Part shown: one piece after another, positions 1 to 11,500 of the stretch
Position numbering within the stretch: position 1 is the stretch's first letter
Layout of the letters: every line of letters begins with the position of its first letter
Assembly: GCF_914767665.1 (NCBI RefSeq)
Contig: NC_059503.1
Location: 2,728,001-2,792,000 of the forward strand
DNA: 64,000 nt
Source: Harmonia axyridis
Lineage: Eukaryota; Arthropoda; Insecta; Coleoptera; Coccinellidae
Direction: 5' to 3'
Made by a program: the position numbers and the translations under genes
The notes under the pieces: model-generated
Seen by the model: only the letters and a program-made list of their open reading frames with translations
What the model was told of the DNA's origin: nothing
Database searches by the model: none

Positions 1-23
1 ACATTTTTTATCATTGCCCACAG

Positions 24-492
24 GATCTCGGAAACATTGATAACTTCCTGAGTAAGAGTAAGCATTAATTTCGTCAAAAACGGCAGAAAAAACCTTCTCT
101 CTAAAAATACACTCTGCGTGCTATAGGCCAAAACTTAGGCTTAATAATCAAAATAAAAATATAATTATTTATAAGTAGCCTGTACACTTACACAGTCTTC
201 AAACTTTGATAAATCACTTCTTCTTCTTTTGATTTGACTTTTTGAGCAGCGAAACCACTAAAAAAAGAGACATTTTGTAATTTGAATAACCACACTAGCC
301 AATGGAACTTACGGAATACCGCTACGAAGAGCCTTAGGACATGTAGACAATTTTGATAGCGTGCATAATACTTTATGGAAATTGGTAAGATCGAATAACA
401 TCAATGGTTCAAAGAGTTCAGATTCTTTCAAACTAAATGAACTTAAACAGGTCCTCAAAAATACATTGATGTTCCTCAGACATAAAAACTAA
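24..492 (+). CDS. 3' end of an unidentified protein gene (two exons)
   Basis: Two plus-strand exons join in frame. Exon 24-51 follows a cag acceptor and ends at a GTAAGA donor. Exon 299-492 follows a 'cactag' acceptor and ends in TAA at 490-492. The split codon A|CC and an open frame over the full length support the model. The translated tail runs DLGNIDNFLT, then NGTYGIPLRRALGHVDNF, and ends MFLRHKN; I do not recognise the family. An AATAAA at 705-710 could be the polyadenylation signal. The 5' part lies off the left edge. It is transcribed towards the Vav start exon on the other strand and would fall inside Vav's first intron if Vav continues to the left. Exon 24-51 is so short that it is the weakest part of the model. 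Confidence 0.5.
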
Positions 493-1247
493 AAAAATTA
501 ATAATGAGTAAAAACACTATTGAAAAATGAAATGTAAATCAGTATTTTACACTAACAAAATCAAAGCATTTGCTCAAATATTAAAGAATCATTGTTATTT
601 TTTATCACTTTTCTTGCAATTTACAGTTCAAGTTCATTCAACTTCAACAAGAAATTTGATGCAAAACAATCACAGTAAAACTGTGAAAAAAGGGGGTCAT
701 CTTCAATAAAACACTAGGTGTTCACTGGAAAGAATCAAGCTCTGCATCTTCCCACTAAAGAGTTCAGCATGGTTGATTTTTATTAATTGCTGTTTCTTTC
801 AATAATTATTTCATGGTCTTCTGCACTTTGTCAAACTAACAACCTATCAAGCATAATTATTCAGCAGTGTTATGATTTATTTAAAAAGTAATAAATCCTT
901 CAAAATTAAAATTACTGCTTTTTGATGTTTAGTGTGTGGTGAATATTTTTTAATCAATAGAGACGAAAGGTTGGAACAAACCTTTGAGATTCATGCTAAT
1001 AAACAAGATGCATATCGCACCTATCGTGGAATAACAACTAAACTTATTGCAGTTTATACCACACATATACCACTAAAGATAATATCATTTAGAAATATTG
1101 GGTTGAGAAAACAAAAAATTAAGTCAAGTAAAATTGGTTACATCAAAATTTTCAAAAATCCACTCCATTATCAACAATTGAATCTAGTCTAGGGCTAGAT
1201 TCTTTCGGATATTGTTAACACTAATAATAATTTAGCTCTATACCAAC

Positions 1248-1481
1248 CTGTGCTAAAGTGGGCTTAAGATTAATATCTTTCATGTCTATTGAACTGTGAT
1301 CCATCTTATAAAGTAGTTTGCACAATAACACTCCATCTCTAAGAATATTTGCTAAGTCAGCTATGCATGCCTCTGGCCAGTTGGCACGATGGTCCGACCT
1401 AAGCATTTCCCATCGAGTGAGCCATGCTGCACATTCTTGCCAAAGCTCATCGTTGCCTTCCTCAGGGAAAGCTGACGCCAT
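1248..1481 (-). CDS. Vav: Vav guanine-nucleotide exchange factor, first coding exon (partial gene)
   Basis: The exon starts with ATG at 1481 and ends at a GT donor (minus strand) after 78 codons, at residues NLKPTLAQ. It holds the start of a calponin-homology domain: ELWQECAAWLTRWEML, then WPEACIADLANILRDGVLLCKLL. This order matches the N-terminus of Vav-family Rho GEFs (WxxCxxWL, then LRDGVLLCxLL). In that family the CH domain autoinhibits the DH/PH exchange module, and the protein acts downstream of tyrosine kinases on Rac/Rho. No second Vav exon is visible between 1 and 1247, so intron 1 is longer than 1.2 kb and the rest of the gene is outside the window. Another CH-domain protein is possible but fits less well. 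Confidence 0.82.
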
Positions 1482-3793
1482 CCTTGCAATTAAAGGATTC
1501 CGCTACTTACTAAAATAAAGGTGCACATATATTCAGATGTGGTGAATAAGTTTCAAAATTACAATGAAAAAAAAAAGGTGCAACATAAAGGAATTATAAT
1601 TCAAGACTTAAAAGTGAATGAAATTTTAGAGAATAGCAACTCATCAAGAAATTGAAGATGAATCTGATGATTTCCATTGTCAGTTTACACCATTTGGTGC
1701 ATATCAGGGACTGTTGAAACTAGATAAGTCCTGATTAAATGTTCAATCATCACCAATAATTACATTTATCTTCATGTAATCCCCCATATTTTGGAAATAA
1801 TCTAAGTAATCTGATGATTTATTATTATGATTTGTATATCTTGTAATAATCAATGACTACATGTATATCAGAGTAACTTACATAGGTATTAACTTTGAAT
1901 TGCTCTGAAATTGTTGGAGAACTATGCATGCAAATCTTAAACAACCCTTCTTATTACATGAAAAACACAATTTACACTTAAAAATGACATGAAACGAGTA
2001 CTAGACGAAACAATATATGTATATTCAGAGGTAGGTACTAATGATCCATGTTATAAAACTGATGATCCTCTAATAAATGTATGTTCTTTTGCTTTGGAAC
2101 AAACAGATTCGTGCTTTAATCAAAAGAAATCTACTTTTATTCTGAGACTAAGTCTTTCAATAAGTAACACTGGCGAATGCTTTTGATCTCCGGTTCAATT
2201 TTTTTTACTTGTTTCTTTAATTCGTTTTTTTATTCATCCCTGTCACATAATTTTCCCCACCTGAAACCCGTTACAAACGTCAAAATTGAATTCCAAATCT
2301 GTAGTCGTTGGAGAAAAAAGCGTTTATGGACACATCCTTTTTTATTTAACCAATAACACCCACATTAAATATCTCATCTATGTAATTGTTTTTTGGTACC
2401 TCAATATTTTTCAGTACGCAAAAATATTGTATAAAATATTTGAAAAATAACTATTCGCAAATGATGAAAAAGATCAAGCGATTACCTCGCCATCTATACA
2501 GAGCAGATTGAATTAACAATTAGTTCTGATATTCTCTGATAGATGACACTCCTTAGTTTATAGAGTTCTGTAATAGAATGTGCCGATAATTCAGGGAACT
2601 ATTTAGTTGAAATTTATAGGGTTCTGTAATAGAAGGAATCGTTAATTCTGAAATCATATAAGCTTTCAATTTCTTATTGTAGGTGACGCTCTAGTCCTAG
2701 TTCGCATGAAAAGATGAATTGATGATTTTCCAAAAAATCCCTATTTTTAATTTTCAATTGAGTAATCCTGAAATATTGAAATTTATCTTGTTTTTTTTTT
2801 GATGAAGCTTGAAATATTGTTTTTTACTTCTTTTTTTTTTATCCCAATACTCCTACATCTATGTGGGATCTCTGAGAATGAACGAATTGTGCAGAGACTC
2901 TGGAATTAGGATAACCACTTGTGTTCTGTTGGTTGAACCACAAAATTTATTTGAAAATGAAGTAAAAGATGAAAATTCAAAGGGTTTCAAAAATAACTCG
3001 ATACTGAAGTATAAATGAGAAGAATAAAATAACTATAAAAACTGAAAAAATAAGAAAGCAATTTGTATATATACATATATCCAACATTCATAAATTTTAG
3101 TTTAATTAATGTCACAGATAACAGAGTAGAATTAATTAATTAGAATAATGCTTACCCTTTTTAAAGTATTCTATAGTACTTTATCAATAATATTGAATGT
3201 TAATACATATTGTACTGGTGATGGAACTCGCAAAGACTTTTATGACATTCTATCTTTTATTTTATTGAAAAGTTATAATTTTTATACATCAAAACCTTGA
3301 CAATTGTTGTAACTATCAACAAACTAAAAGGTTTATTACATGATCAATTCAATTAATTGAAATACATTGTTACAAATGCCAAGAAAAAGGTTCAATTGAT
3401 TGAAACTGAGAATTATAATAATTTATTCACTTATAGAATGACACAAAATGAATATAAATCAAACATTTTAGGTGTACCCGAAGTAAATAATAGTTTGATC
3501 ACTAAAGACAAGCCTTAAAAGCGATAATTAACTTAAATATATATATTATTTATAATGTATCATGTACTAAATGTGACTAAAATAAAATAGATTCATATAT
3601 GTGTGGGTTACTGTACAAAAAAATCTTTCCCAACTTGATATTTAAGTCAACTTCTCCCACTTTGCTAGTTTAAAACATTTAAAATATATTTGAACTAATT
3701 TGCTTGCCTGTCACATTATACAATTCAATATATATGAGTAATATTAAAATGGTATTCGTACAAATGAAATAATCCAATAATGGGTAATTCCCT
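1482..3793. other. Intergenic, no gene recognised
   Basis: AT-rich spacer between the Vav start exon and the 3' end of LEPROT. It holds only short open frames without family resemblance or splice support. The promoter and 5' UTR of Vav should lie just right of 1481, and the LEPROT 3' UTR just left of 3794, but neither boundary can be placed from sequence alone. Confidence 0.6.
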
Positions 3794-4183
3794 TTACCAC
3801 ATATTATAATCGGAGTCATCATTATCAAACGTCAGGAAAAAGCATAAAAGAGTGCCATAAACTACTACATTTCCAGTTAAAGTTAAGTAACAAGCGCCCC
3901 ATTGTATAGCTGGAACTCTGGCTAAAACAATCGGTAGAGCAAATGAGCTAACTACAATTCCCATAGTTAGGAATATCGCATTTTCCATACAGGAGTTACT
4001 GGATCCAGATCCATCGGAATACCTTTTTGCTATCATTGTGGGTATAGGCGAAATTAGGTAAAATAGAACAACCAGAAATGGCCACCAGCTCGCAAATGTA
4101 TTAAGGGCACAAGCTAGAATGATGAGTGTCATACCCATAGATCCAGCAAATGCAAGACATACTAAGGTTTTAATTCCTGCCAT
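3794..4183 (-). CDS. LEPROT: LEPROT/LEPROTL1 (Vps55 family) small four-pass membrane protein
   Basis: A complete single-exon frame of 129 residues, the usual length for the family (about 131). It starts MAGIKTLVCLAFAGSMG, as vertebrate LEPROTL1 starts MAGIKALISL. Hydrophobic segments lie at about residues 5-27, 33-50, 68-88 and 95-118. Conserved landmarks include LISPIPTMIAKR, GIVVSSFALPIVLAR, IQWGACYLTLTGN and an acidic C-terminal tail. Family members sit in Golgi/endosomal membranes and act in endosome-to-vacuole or lysosome trafficking (yeast Vps55) and in limiting surface receptor levels in vertebrates. The gene is head-to-head with UBR4 across a 1.34 kb gap. The first ATG is followed at once by the conserved AGIK, so the start is well supported. 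Confidence 0.93.
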   Translation of the reverse strand: MAGIKTLVCLAFAGSMGMTLIILACALNTFASWWPFLVVLFYLISPIPTMIAKRYSDGSGSSNSCMENAIFLTMGIVVSSFALPIVLARVPAIQWGACYLTLTGNVVVYGTLLCFFLTFDNDDSDYNMW

Positions 4184-5524
4184 TATTGTTTGTTTGTCAC
4201 TTTATAAGGATAATCTCTTTTATTTAGAAATTTCTTCCTTCACATACTCTGACCAAAGGATTAGTCAACAACGTAACGTATATTTAATAACGCTCGGAAA
4301 TTGTTTCAAAATAATAAGATCTTAACAACTCTCATTAATCTCAAAGATTAATGAATGACATTTATCTCACAACATAAAAATGATTTGTAAATAAAAAATT
4401 CTATGGTCCTACTAGTGTTGCCAAACATGCACATCGATAGCAAAACAAAGCGGTTTTTTGCAATTTTATTTTTTTTAAACAGCCTGAAACTGAAGCAATT
4501 TTTCTCAATGGAAAATACAATATCATAAAAAACTCAAAAGTATTAATTTTGTTAATTCATTTTCAATATGAATTTGGATTTGAACACTTAATTCAGAAAG
4601 TCGAAGATGAATGGAAAATCTAAACGCCATCTGAACCTATTAAATTGGTACTCTATATAGGTAGTGTGGGTACTGTATCTAGCTGTAGGTTTTGGGTTGT
4701 TTTAGCTGTTAATTAGCCTGGGATTTTTATTTTAGTATACTTGAAAGTTGTTATCGTTTTCTGATCAGATTGACAGGGGAATAGTTGAGAAGGTGTCATT
4801 CAATTAAAATAACACTTTTTGAATGAGAGTATAGAATAAAATATTCTATCTTCTAAGTAAAATGCCATTGAATGCTGTTGAATGTTTCAGGAATCCTTTT
4901 TTTCATAACTGCACAATAGTTAAATCGTTAAACTGAAAAAAAACATTGACCTTTTTGATGCACGAAAGAATTTTCATAAATAAATCACATAGTAAACTAG
5001 TTATTTTTGAGCATGATAATTTCGAAATAAATCAACTTATGTTACGCTACTGCTATAATATCCCGTCAAACAAGGAGTGACGAATGTTGGAATCAAAACG
5101 AATGCATCAGTTACAAGGCGATTACCGTTCCTCTAATGTTCTAAGGGAAAAACTGAATCCAACCATATAGACAAAGGCTAATTTGCCATTGGTCAGCCGT
5201 AAACTTATGTGATATTTTTTCCGGATCTAGCTCAAATGTCAATTCTGTCTGTGCATCAAGTCAAGTGAATTAAATTCTGTGTAATAGTTAGTACTGGGAC
5301 TTGGACAAATCTGAATTTTCATACGATACGATATAAATAGTAATTGTTACGAGAATATTGATCGACGTAGTGTATATTAATTAATAAAATTAGGCAAGTT
5401 GACTTCAGAAAGTTGTAGCATTGTCGAAATATCCAATTGCACCATATACACCCAATGTGACTGGAGATAAGCATGAAAAAAACTAAACTTGACTTGTCAT
5501 TTCGAATCCGATCTATTATTACAA
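4184..5524. promoter_or_regulatory. Divergent intergenic region between LEPROT and UBR4
   Basis: The two ATG codons point away from each other, so this 1.34 kb must hold both 5' UTRs and both promoters, possibly shared. I see no convincing TATA box or initiator and cannot place transcription starts. The sequence is AT-rich with many homopolymer runs and no open frame of interest. Confidence 0.5.
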
Positions 5525-8500
5525 ATGGCAGATGCAATGGCCGATTGCAGTGGCGGAATAGACTGGCCGACAATTTTGAAACCCTTTCTAAATTCAAATT
5601 ATTCGTCCTCAGAACTGACGGAATTATGCGTTGGAATAACTAAAGGGTATGTATCATTTTTCTGAAGAATTAGGTTGACAGTTTGGGCGAAATAATGCGC
5701 AATATTTCTGTCACGAAAAAAGAACCGAATATTTTTGTTTTCTTTCAGTGAATCAGAACTTTTGAGACCAAAGGAAACCAATAAAAATTTAGTGAGCCAT
5801 TTCGCTGTACTAGCGGCAGATTTTATTTCGAAAAGGAGCAAAAATCGTGAGTTTTCGATTTCAAAGTTTTCAATTCCTCTTATTTATGAAAAATTGACAA
5901 TATTGTTTTTCGAAGTTAACAAAAAAATTATTAGTAGTCATGTGAACATATGCCCAACATATATGTTGTGTAGGTATTTTAGGGACTAAAGTGTAATTTC
6001 TTTCAGTAACTGCAAGCCAACTTGAAACTGTAAATGCAGCCTGTAGTGTTTTGCTCAAATACTTTTTAAGTGCCCTTCAAACAGTGTGTATAGATGCTAA
6101 TACAAATAATAATCTGATAGAAAAATATTTAAATGCCATCCAGATATTGTGTGTAGGCACAGGGCTCTTATCAACTTCTGAAGTTACAGTCCTCACAAAC
6201 ACAATGAAAGGGGAAAATTTACCCCAACATAACCCAACCCAGCCAGGTTAGTATAGAAATATTTGCTGATGATTCAAATTATCTAAGTTTGCTTTATTTT
6301 TTTAAGGTAACGAAAAAGAGAATAGTAATAAATCCGAAAATGCAAAGACTAGATCAGACCTTTCAAATAGTATATTAGAACAATTGACACTTCCTCTACG
6401 TGATGGACATACTGTAACACTCAACGTGGCTTCTACTAGCCTTCCAAACCCCACAGATGAGAGTACAAGTAATGACCCTATTTCAGAAATAAGTGTAAGT
6501 GGGTTTTTCCTTTCCATTTACATTATACTAAAAATTCCAATTTCAGAAATTGTTTTTAAAGTCCAATACAGAAAGTTTACAAACTTTGAGAGCCGGTGAT
6601 ACCTTAGTTGACCTTTGTTTAAATTTACCATCTTTCAAGAGGGCTAGAGCAAAAGTCGAAGAAGCTCTAGCTGGCAAACCATTCAGTTTACCTGCGAATC
6701 ATAGTGAAGCAACAACTTTAAGAAATGGGTAAGTGTAAGTGATGTGATTTTCAAGTTGTGTTTCTTATCTGTCAATTCTAGGTTATCATCGATGGTATCT
6801 GAAATGAACCTGGCGATGGCGGCGATCAATTTGCCAGTTTTAGAACCTCTCACGCCCACAAAATTAGACAAATTGAGCCACTTGAGTATGGCCGCTTTAT
6901 ACTGCGCTATAAGCCAGGCAACGGCATGTGCTTTTTTGAGCTCAAGCACATCAGTTTCGCCGAAAGCCACATCTCAGGCACAGTCCTGTATAAAGGAGGA
7001 AGACCTAGACTCTAATGCAGTGTCGCTTGTTGAACAAGCTCTCAACATGTATTCCTATATAGGTACCTCAATTAAAAATTCGACTAGAGCTGGCGGACAT
7101 ATTTATCAAAATCACCTTTTATCTGGGGCTTGGGTACTGACTTCTGGTCTCCAAGCCCATCTGAGTGCCAGCACGGGGTCGGGTACAGAAAAGGTAAGTG
7201 AGAAAACACTAAACTTCCATACAAGAGGCTTTTTGACAGCGTTAACAATATGGTCCTTCTTCTTACATTCTCAGAAATTAGACATGATAAGGTCAATTTG
7301 AAGTAAACATGTGGGAAAATAATCTCAAAATAAATAGTATATTTTATTGTATAAAATGTCGAAATTCATAGCAAAAGGTAACACAAATTACCTCTTGCTA
7401 TGAATTTCGACATTTTATACAATAGAATATACTATTTATTTTGAGATTATATTCCCTGTAGAAAGGTAGAAAACAACATTGAATTCTAACCTCAAACAGA
7501 GTGTTATTATAAGAAAGTAATTAATCAACATGATCTTCACAATGAAATAATAAAATATAATAAGAAGATTATTATTTATATCAAAAATGATCTTCACAAA
7601 AGAAAACTGTTGTATCAATAATGAAAACAAACACTTTCATATATGGGAATCGATTGTCTATACTTCCAGCGTAAATTTTAATTTTTGTCGGCCTTTGAGT
7701 CCTCCTTTTTTGATTCACTTTTTGTGTGCTCAAATGAATATTACTGAAGATTTTGAGAGGATTTGAAAAATCTGTCAAACAGCCTATTCTTTCTCCATTG
7801 GGTTTTAGGGTGAGCTTTGAGAATTCACTTTGATTTTCTTCAGGTTACACATGTGAGAGATCGCGAAGAAAAAAGTAGAAGTCCATGCAAATCTAGGGAG
7901 ACAAACTCTGCCAGATCAGGTCTAATGAAGTTCCAACAATCATTTGGAGTTCTATCTGTGGCACTAGCGACCAGAACTCTATTATTACTGTCGGATCTTT
8001 TTGAGGACTTGCACTTGGAAGCTTGCAGTTTGTCCCCAAACACTGTTCAGACCCAGGTAACTATATAAATTTCTGAAGAATTTTACTTCACAAGTGCTCA
8101 TTCATACTATACTTTTGATAATTCTGGTGCAATTTTATCCACTAAATCTTTACATTCGTTCAAAGATGTCGTCATCATAAAATGAAAAGTTACTAACCCA
8201 ACTACACTGCGCAAAAGAATTAGCGCACATTATGGAAATCTCAAATTTATTCTACAACTGAAGGTGTTCTCGATGATAATTATTTTTATCAGAATTATGC
8301 ATGCATATGTTATCCACTTTCAACGTTTTTCTTCAATATAGATGTTTTTTCCCAGCAGGAATAAAAAAAGATGAGATTATCAGATTTTGAATGTATTGGC
8401 TCCATTCTGAAATCAGTTGTTCTCGATCAATTCTAGTGATCAATAGTTTTTCTTTCGTTTGATTTTCTACACTCGATCGCTATGCAACGCGAAACACGCA

Positions 8501-11500
8501 ATTTGACCCAAGAGGAATGTGCCCAAGCGGTAGTTTTGCGAGAAGAAGGGTGGACATACACAAGAATTGCAGAAAGGTTTGGAGTTTCCCATACAAGTGT
8601 GTCCAGAATGTTGCAGCGATTCAGGGAGACAGGTATGAATGTCCGAAGACCATGACAGGGTAGACCACGGGTAACAACTGCCATTCAAGAACGTTACTTG
8701 AGAGTTTCTTCGTTGAAACAACGGTTTGCAACCGCTCGCCTCCTTCAAAATCAGCTTGAGCAAACTCATAGGGTGCAAATTAGCACTCAGACAATAAGAA
8801 ATCGCCTCAGAGAATATGATTTAAGGCCTCGTGTCGCGGCAAGAGGCCCAGCTCTTACCCCAGCCCATCGAAGGGTGCGTTTGGATTTTGCGAGAGAGCA
8901 TATCCATTGGGAAGAGGCTGATTGGGAAAGAGTGCGCTGAGCATATCTTTCATGTGGACGTCTGTATACAAGGGAAGGTCGATCACAATGGTAGAGGCAG
9001 AATCTAGACTCATCTGTGAAGAGAACTCTTTCCCAATCAGCCTCTTCCCAATGGATATGCTCTCTCGCAAAATCCAAACGCACCCTTCGATGGGCTGGGG
9101 TAAGAGCTGGGCCTCTTGCCGCGACACGAGGCCTTAAATCATATTCTCTTGGGCACATTCCTCTTGGGTCAAATTGCGTGTTTCTCGTTGCATAGCGATC
9201 GAGTGTAGAAAATCAAACGAAAGAAAAACTATTGATCACTAGAATTGATCGAGAACAACTGATTTCAGAATGGAGCCAATACATCTCTGATAATCTCATA
9301 TTTTTTTATTCCTGCTGGAAAAAACATCTGTATTGAAGAAAAACGTTGAAAGTGGATAGCATATGCATGCATAATTGTGATAAAAATAATTATCATTGAG
9401 AACACCTTCAGTTGTAGAATAAATTTTAGATTTCCATAATGTGCGTTAATTCTTTTGCGCAGTGTAGTATTTACCAGTTAGTAACTTTTTGTTTTCGAAG
9501 ACTAATCGGACCTCTTAACCGAATCTCCAGGTCGATCCAGCCCCCCTCGCCGCCATGGGCCAATTCAGCGCCATCCAACGCGTGGCCAGGATCCTGAACG
9601 CGGCCCCCCTGAACCAGCTCCTCTTCTACCTGGCGATAGTCAGCTACCGCAAGGCATGCACCCTGAAACGCATGCACCCGCCAGAAGGAGACACCTTCAG
9701 CCAATCCGACTCGACCACCTACTACGAGGACATGATACTCTGTTCGGACGAGAGCACCACCGACGACGACGACGATAGCGAGCCCATACTGGGGCACTGG
9801 TTCGAGGAGACCCTGGCCCCCAGTGAGAACGCGGAGTCGAAGACGCCGTCGACGTCGGACAACGCCGAGACAAAGTCCGCCCAAACAGACAGGCATCATT
9901 CGATCGTTCCGGAGAAGGGTGAGGCCAACAGTTACATCTCGCTGGCCACCAACATCTTCACCTTCCTGAATAAACACCTGTTGTGTTCGAAGAGTCCCTT
10001 CGTTATGAGGTCTGTGAAACAGGTGAGTGGATTCAGGATCTGTCTTGTAGGTAGCATCTAGGAGGTGGGATAGATATTCTGGCAGTTTCTGTCTAATTTT
10101 GTAGGCTTTTGCAGAAGTTTCGAACGATAGTAGTTTAGATGTAGTATTAGAATTTCATTTTTAGATTATTTTAGTTTGATCTCAGCTACCGTCCTGTTAA
10201 ATAAAACTCAGTATTGATTAGTTAGATTTTTTCTAGTTTGATTATGAAAACCGGAATCAAAGTAATAAACAGCTGCAATCGTTTAGCTAGGAACGAAGAT
10301 TTAATTTTCAAAGAGGGGGTTCCTAACCGAAGAATGCGATTTTCAGGGTCTCACTGAACAGCAAATGATCATTCTGGCCGCTATTATCAGAGATCTGGAC
10401 AGGGAGACCTCAAGAACGGAGGTGGGTACCATCTCCGTCTATTTCGGCACTCAGCTGGGACAACTCTACTGCGAATTTTCCGGCGCCCTGACCAGGTTCA
10501 CCCACAATCTGATCACCCACTCGAATTTCACATCTTTACAAACCTGCCTGCTGAATCATCTGGGCGTGTCGCCTTGGAACACGGAGGCGTGGCCTCTTCA
10601 AGTGTATCCGAGAACTTTGGCTGTATTGGCGCAGGTGAGTAAACATAGGGAATATTACATAAGTACTTTTACTGAAACATGTTCATTAGTCACTTCTTAC
10701 TATTATCTAGTCATTTCTTACTATAATAGTATTTTTAATATACAATTGTCTCTCGATAATTTGAAGTAACTATCGAGTCCCTTGAAGAACACTCGCTAAA
10801 TCGAAATATTACTATGCTATTAAGTAATTTGAAGGAAATCAAATCTCTAAACCAAAAAAAAAAACACTAGATAATTCGAAGACCTTAGCTCGTCTCTTGA
10901 ACTTTGAATCATTCAGAGTCCATCGTATTTCACTGTTTGATTCTTCAACATTGGACCTTAGGTACTTCTGCTGCGCCCCCAGAACGAGAAAGAAGCCTCA
11001 GTTATAAACATCTGGCACAGGTTCGTGAACACCCTGATAGAAAACGTGCTGAACACCTCACCGAACGTCTCGGACGCTGACAATGAAGACCTGAACGTGG
11101 AACACGCCCAAGTCCTGCTCTATCTCTTCCACTCCCTGAACCTGATGCAGAAAAAGTCCGTGGTCCTGCTTCTCGCCGGCGGCGTGCTCAGATGCTCCGA
11201 GGTCACGAGGGGACCCCTGAAGGACACCCAACTCCTCCATCTGTCCAGGTTGCTGCTGCTGTTCGACTACATCATGAAACATCTGTACGACGCCCCGTCC
11301 TCGCTTCTTGAACAGATACAGTGGAACTTGTTCTACTCCACCAACCTGAACACGGATAAGGACAAAGAGAACAACATGACCAGGATGTACACTTCATGGC
11401 AGGACATCGAGGACAATCTGAGGAAATCGAGCAACGTGGACGACGGGGCCATGAGGCCTAGATTTTACGTGCTGACCAGCTTCGAGAACAACAACCAAGA

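Noticed and set aside
1..50. Minus-strand reading of the left edge (acceptor tactcag then EVINVSEIL) as the next Vav exon
   Set aside because: It does not resemble the Vav CH domain continuation. The plus-strand exon model uses the same bases and joins in frame to 299-492.
527..1192. Short plus-strand open frames at 527-709 and 932-1192
   Set aside because: No family resemblance, no splice signals fitting neighbours, AT-rich chance frames.
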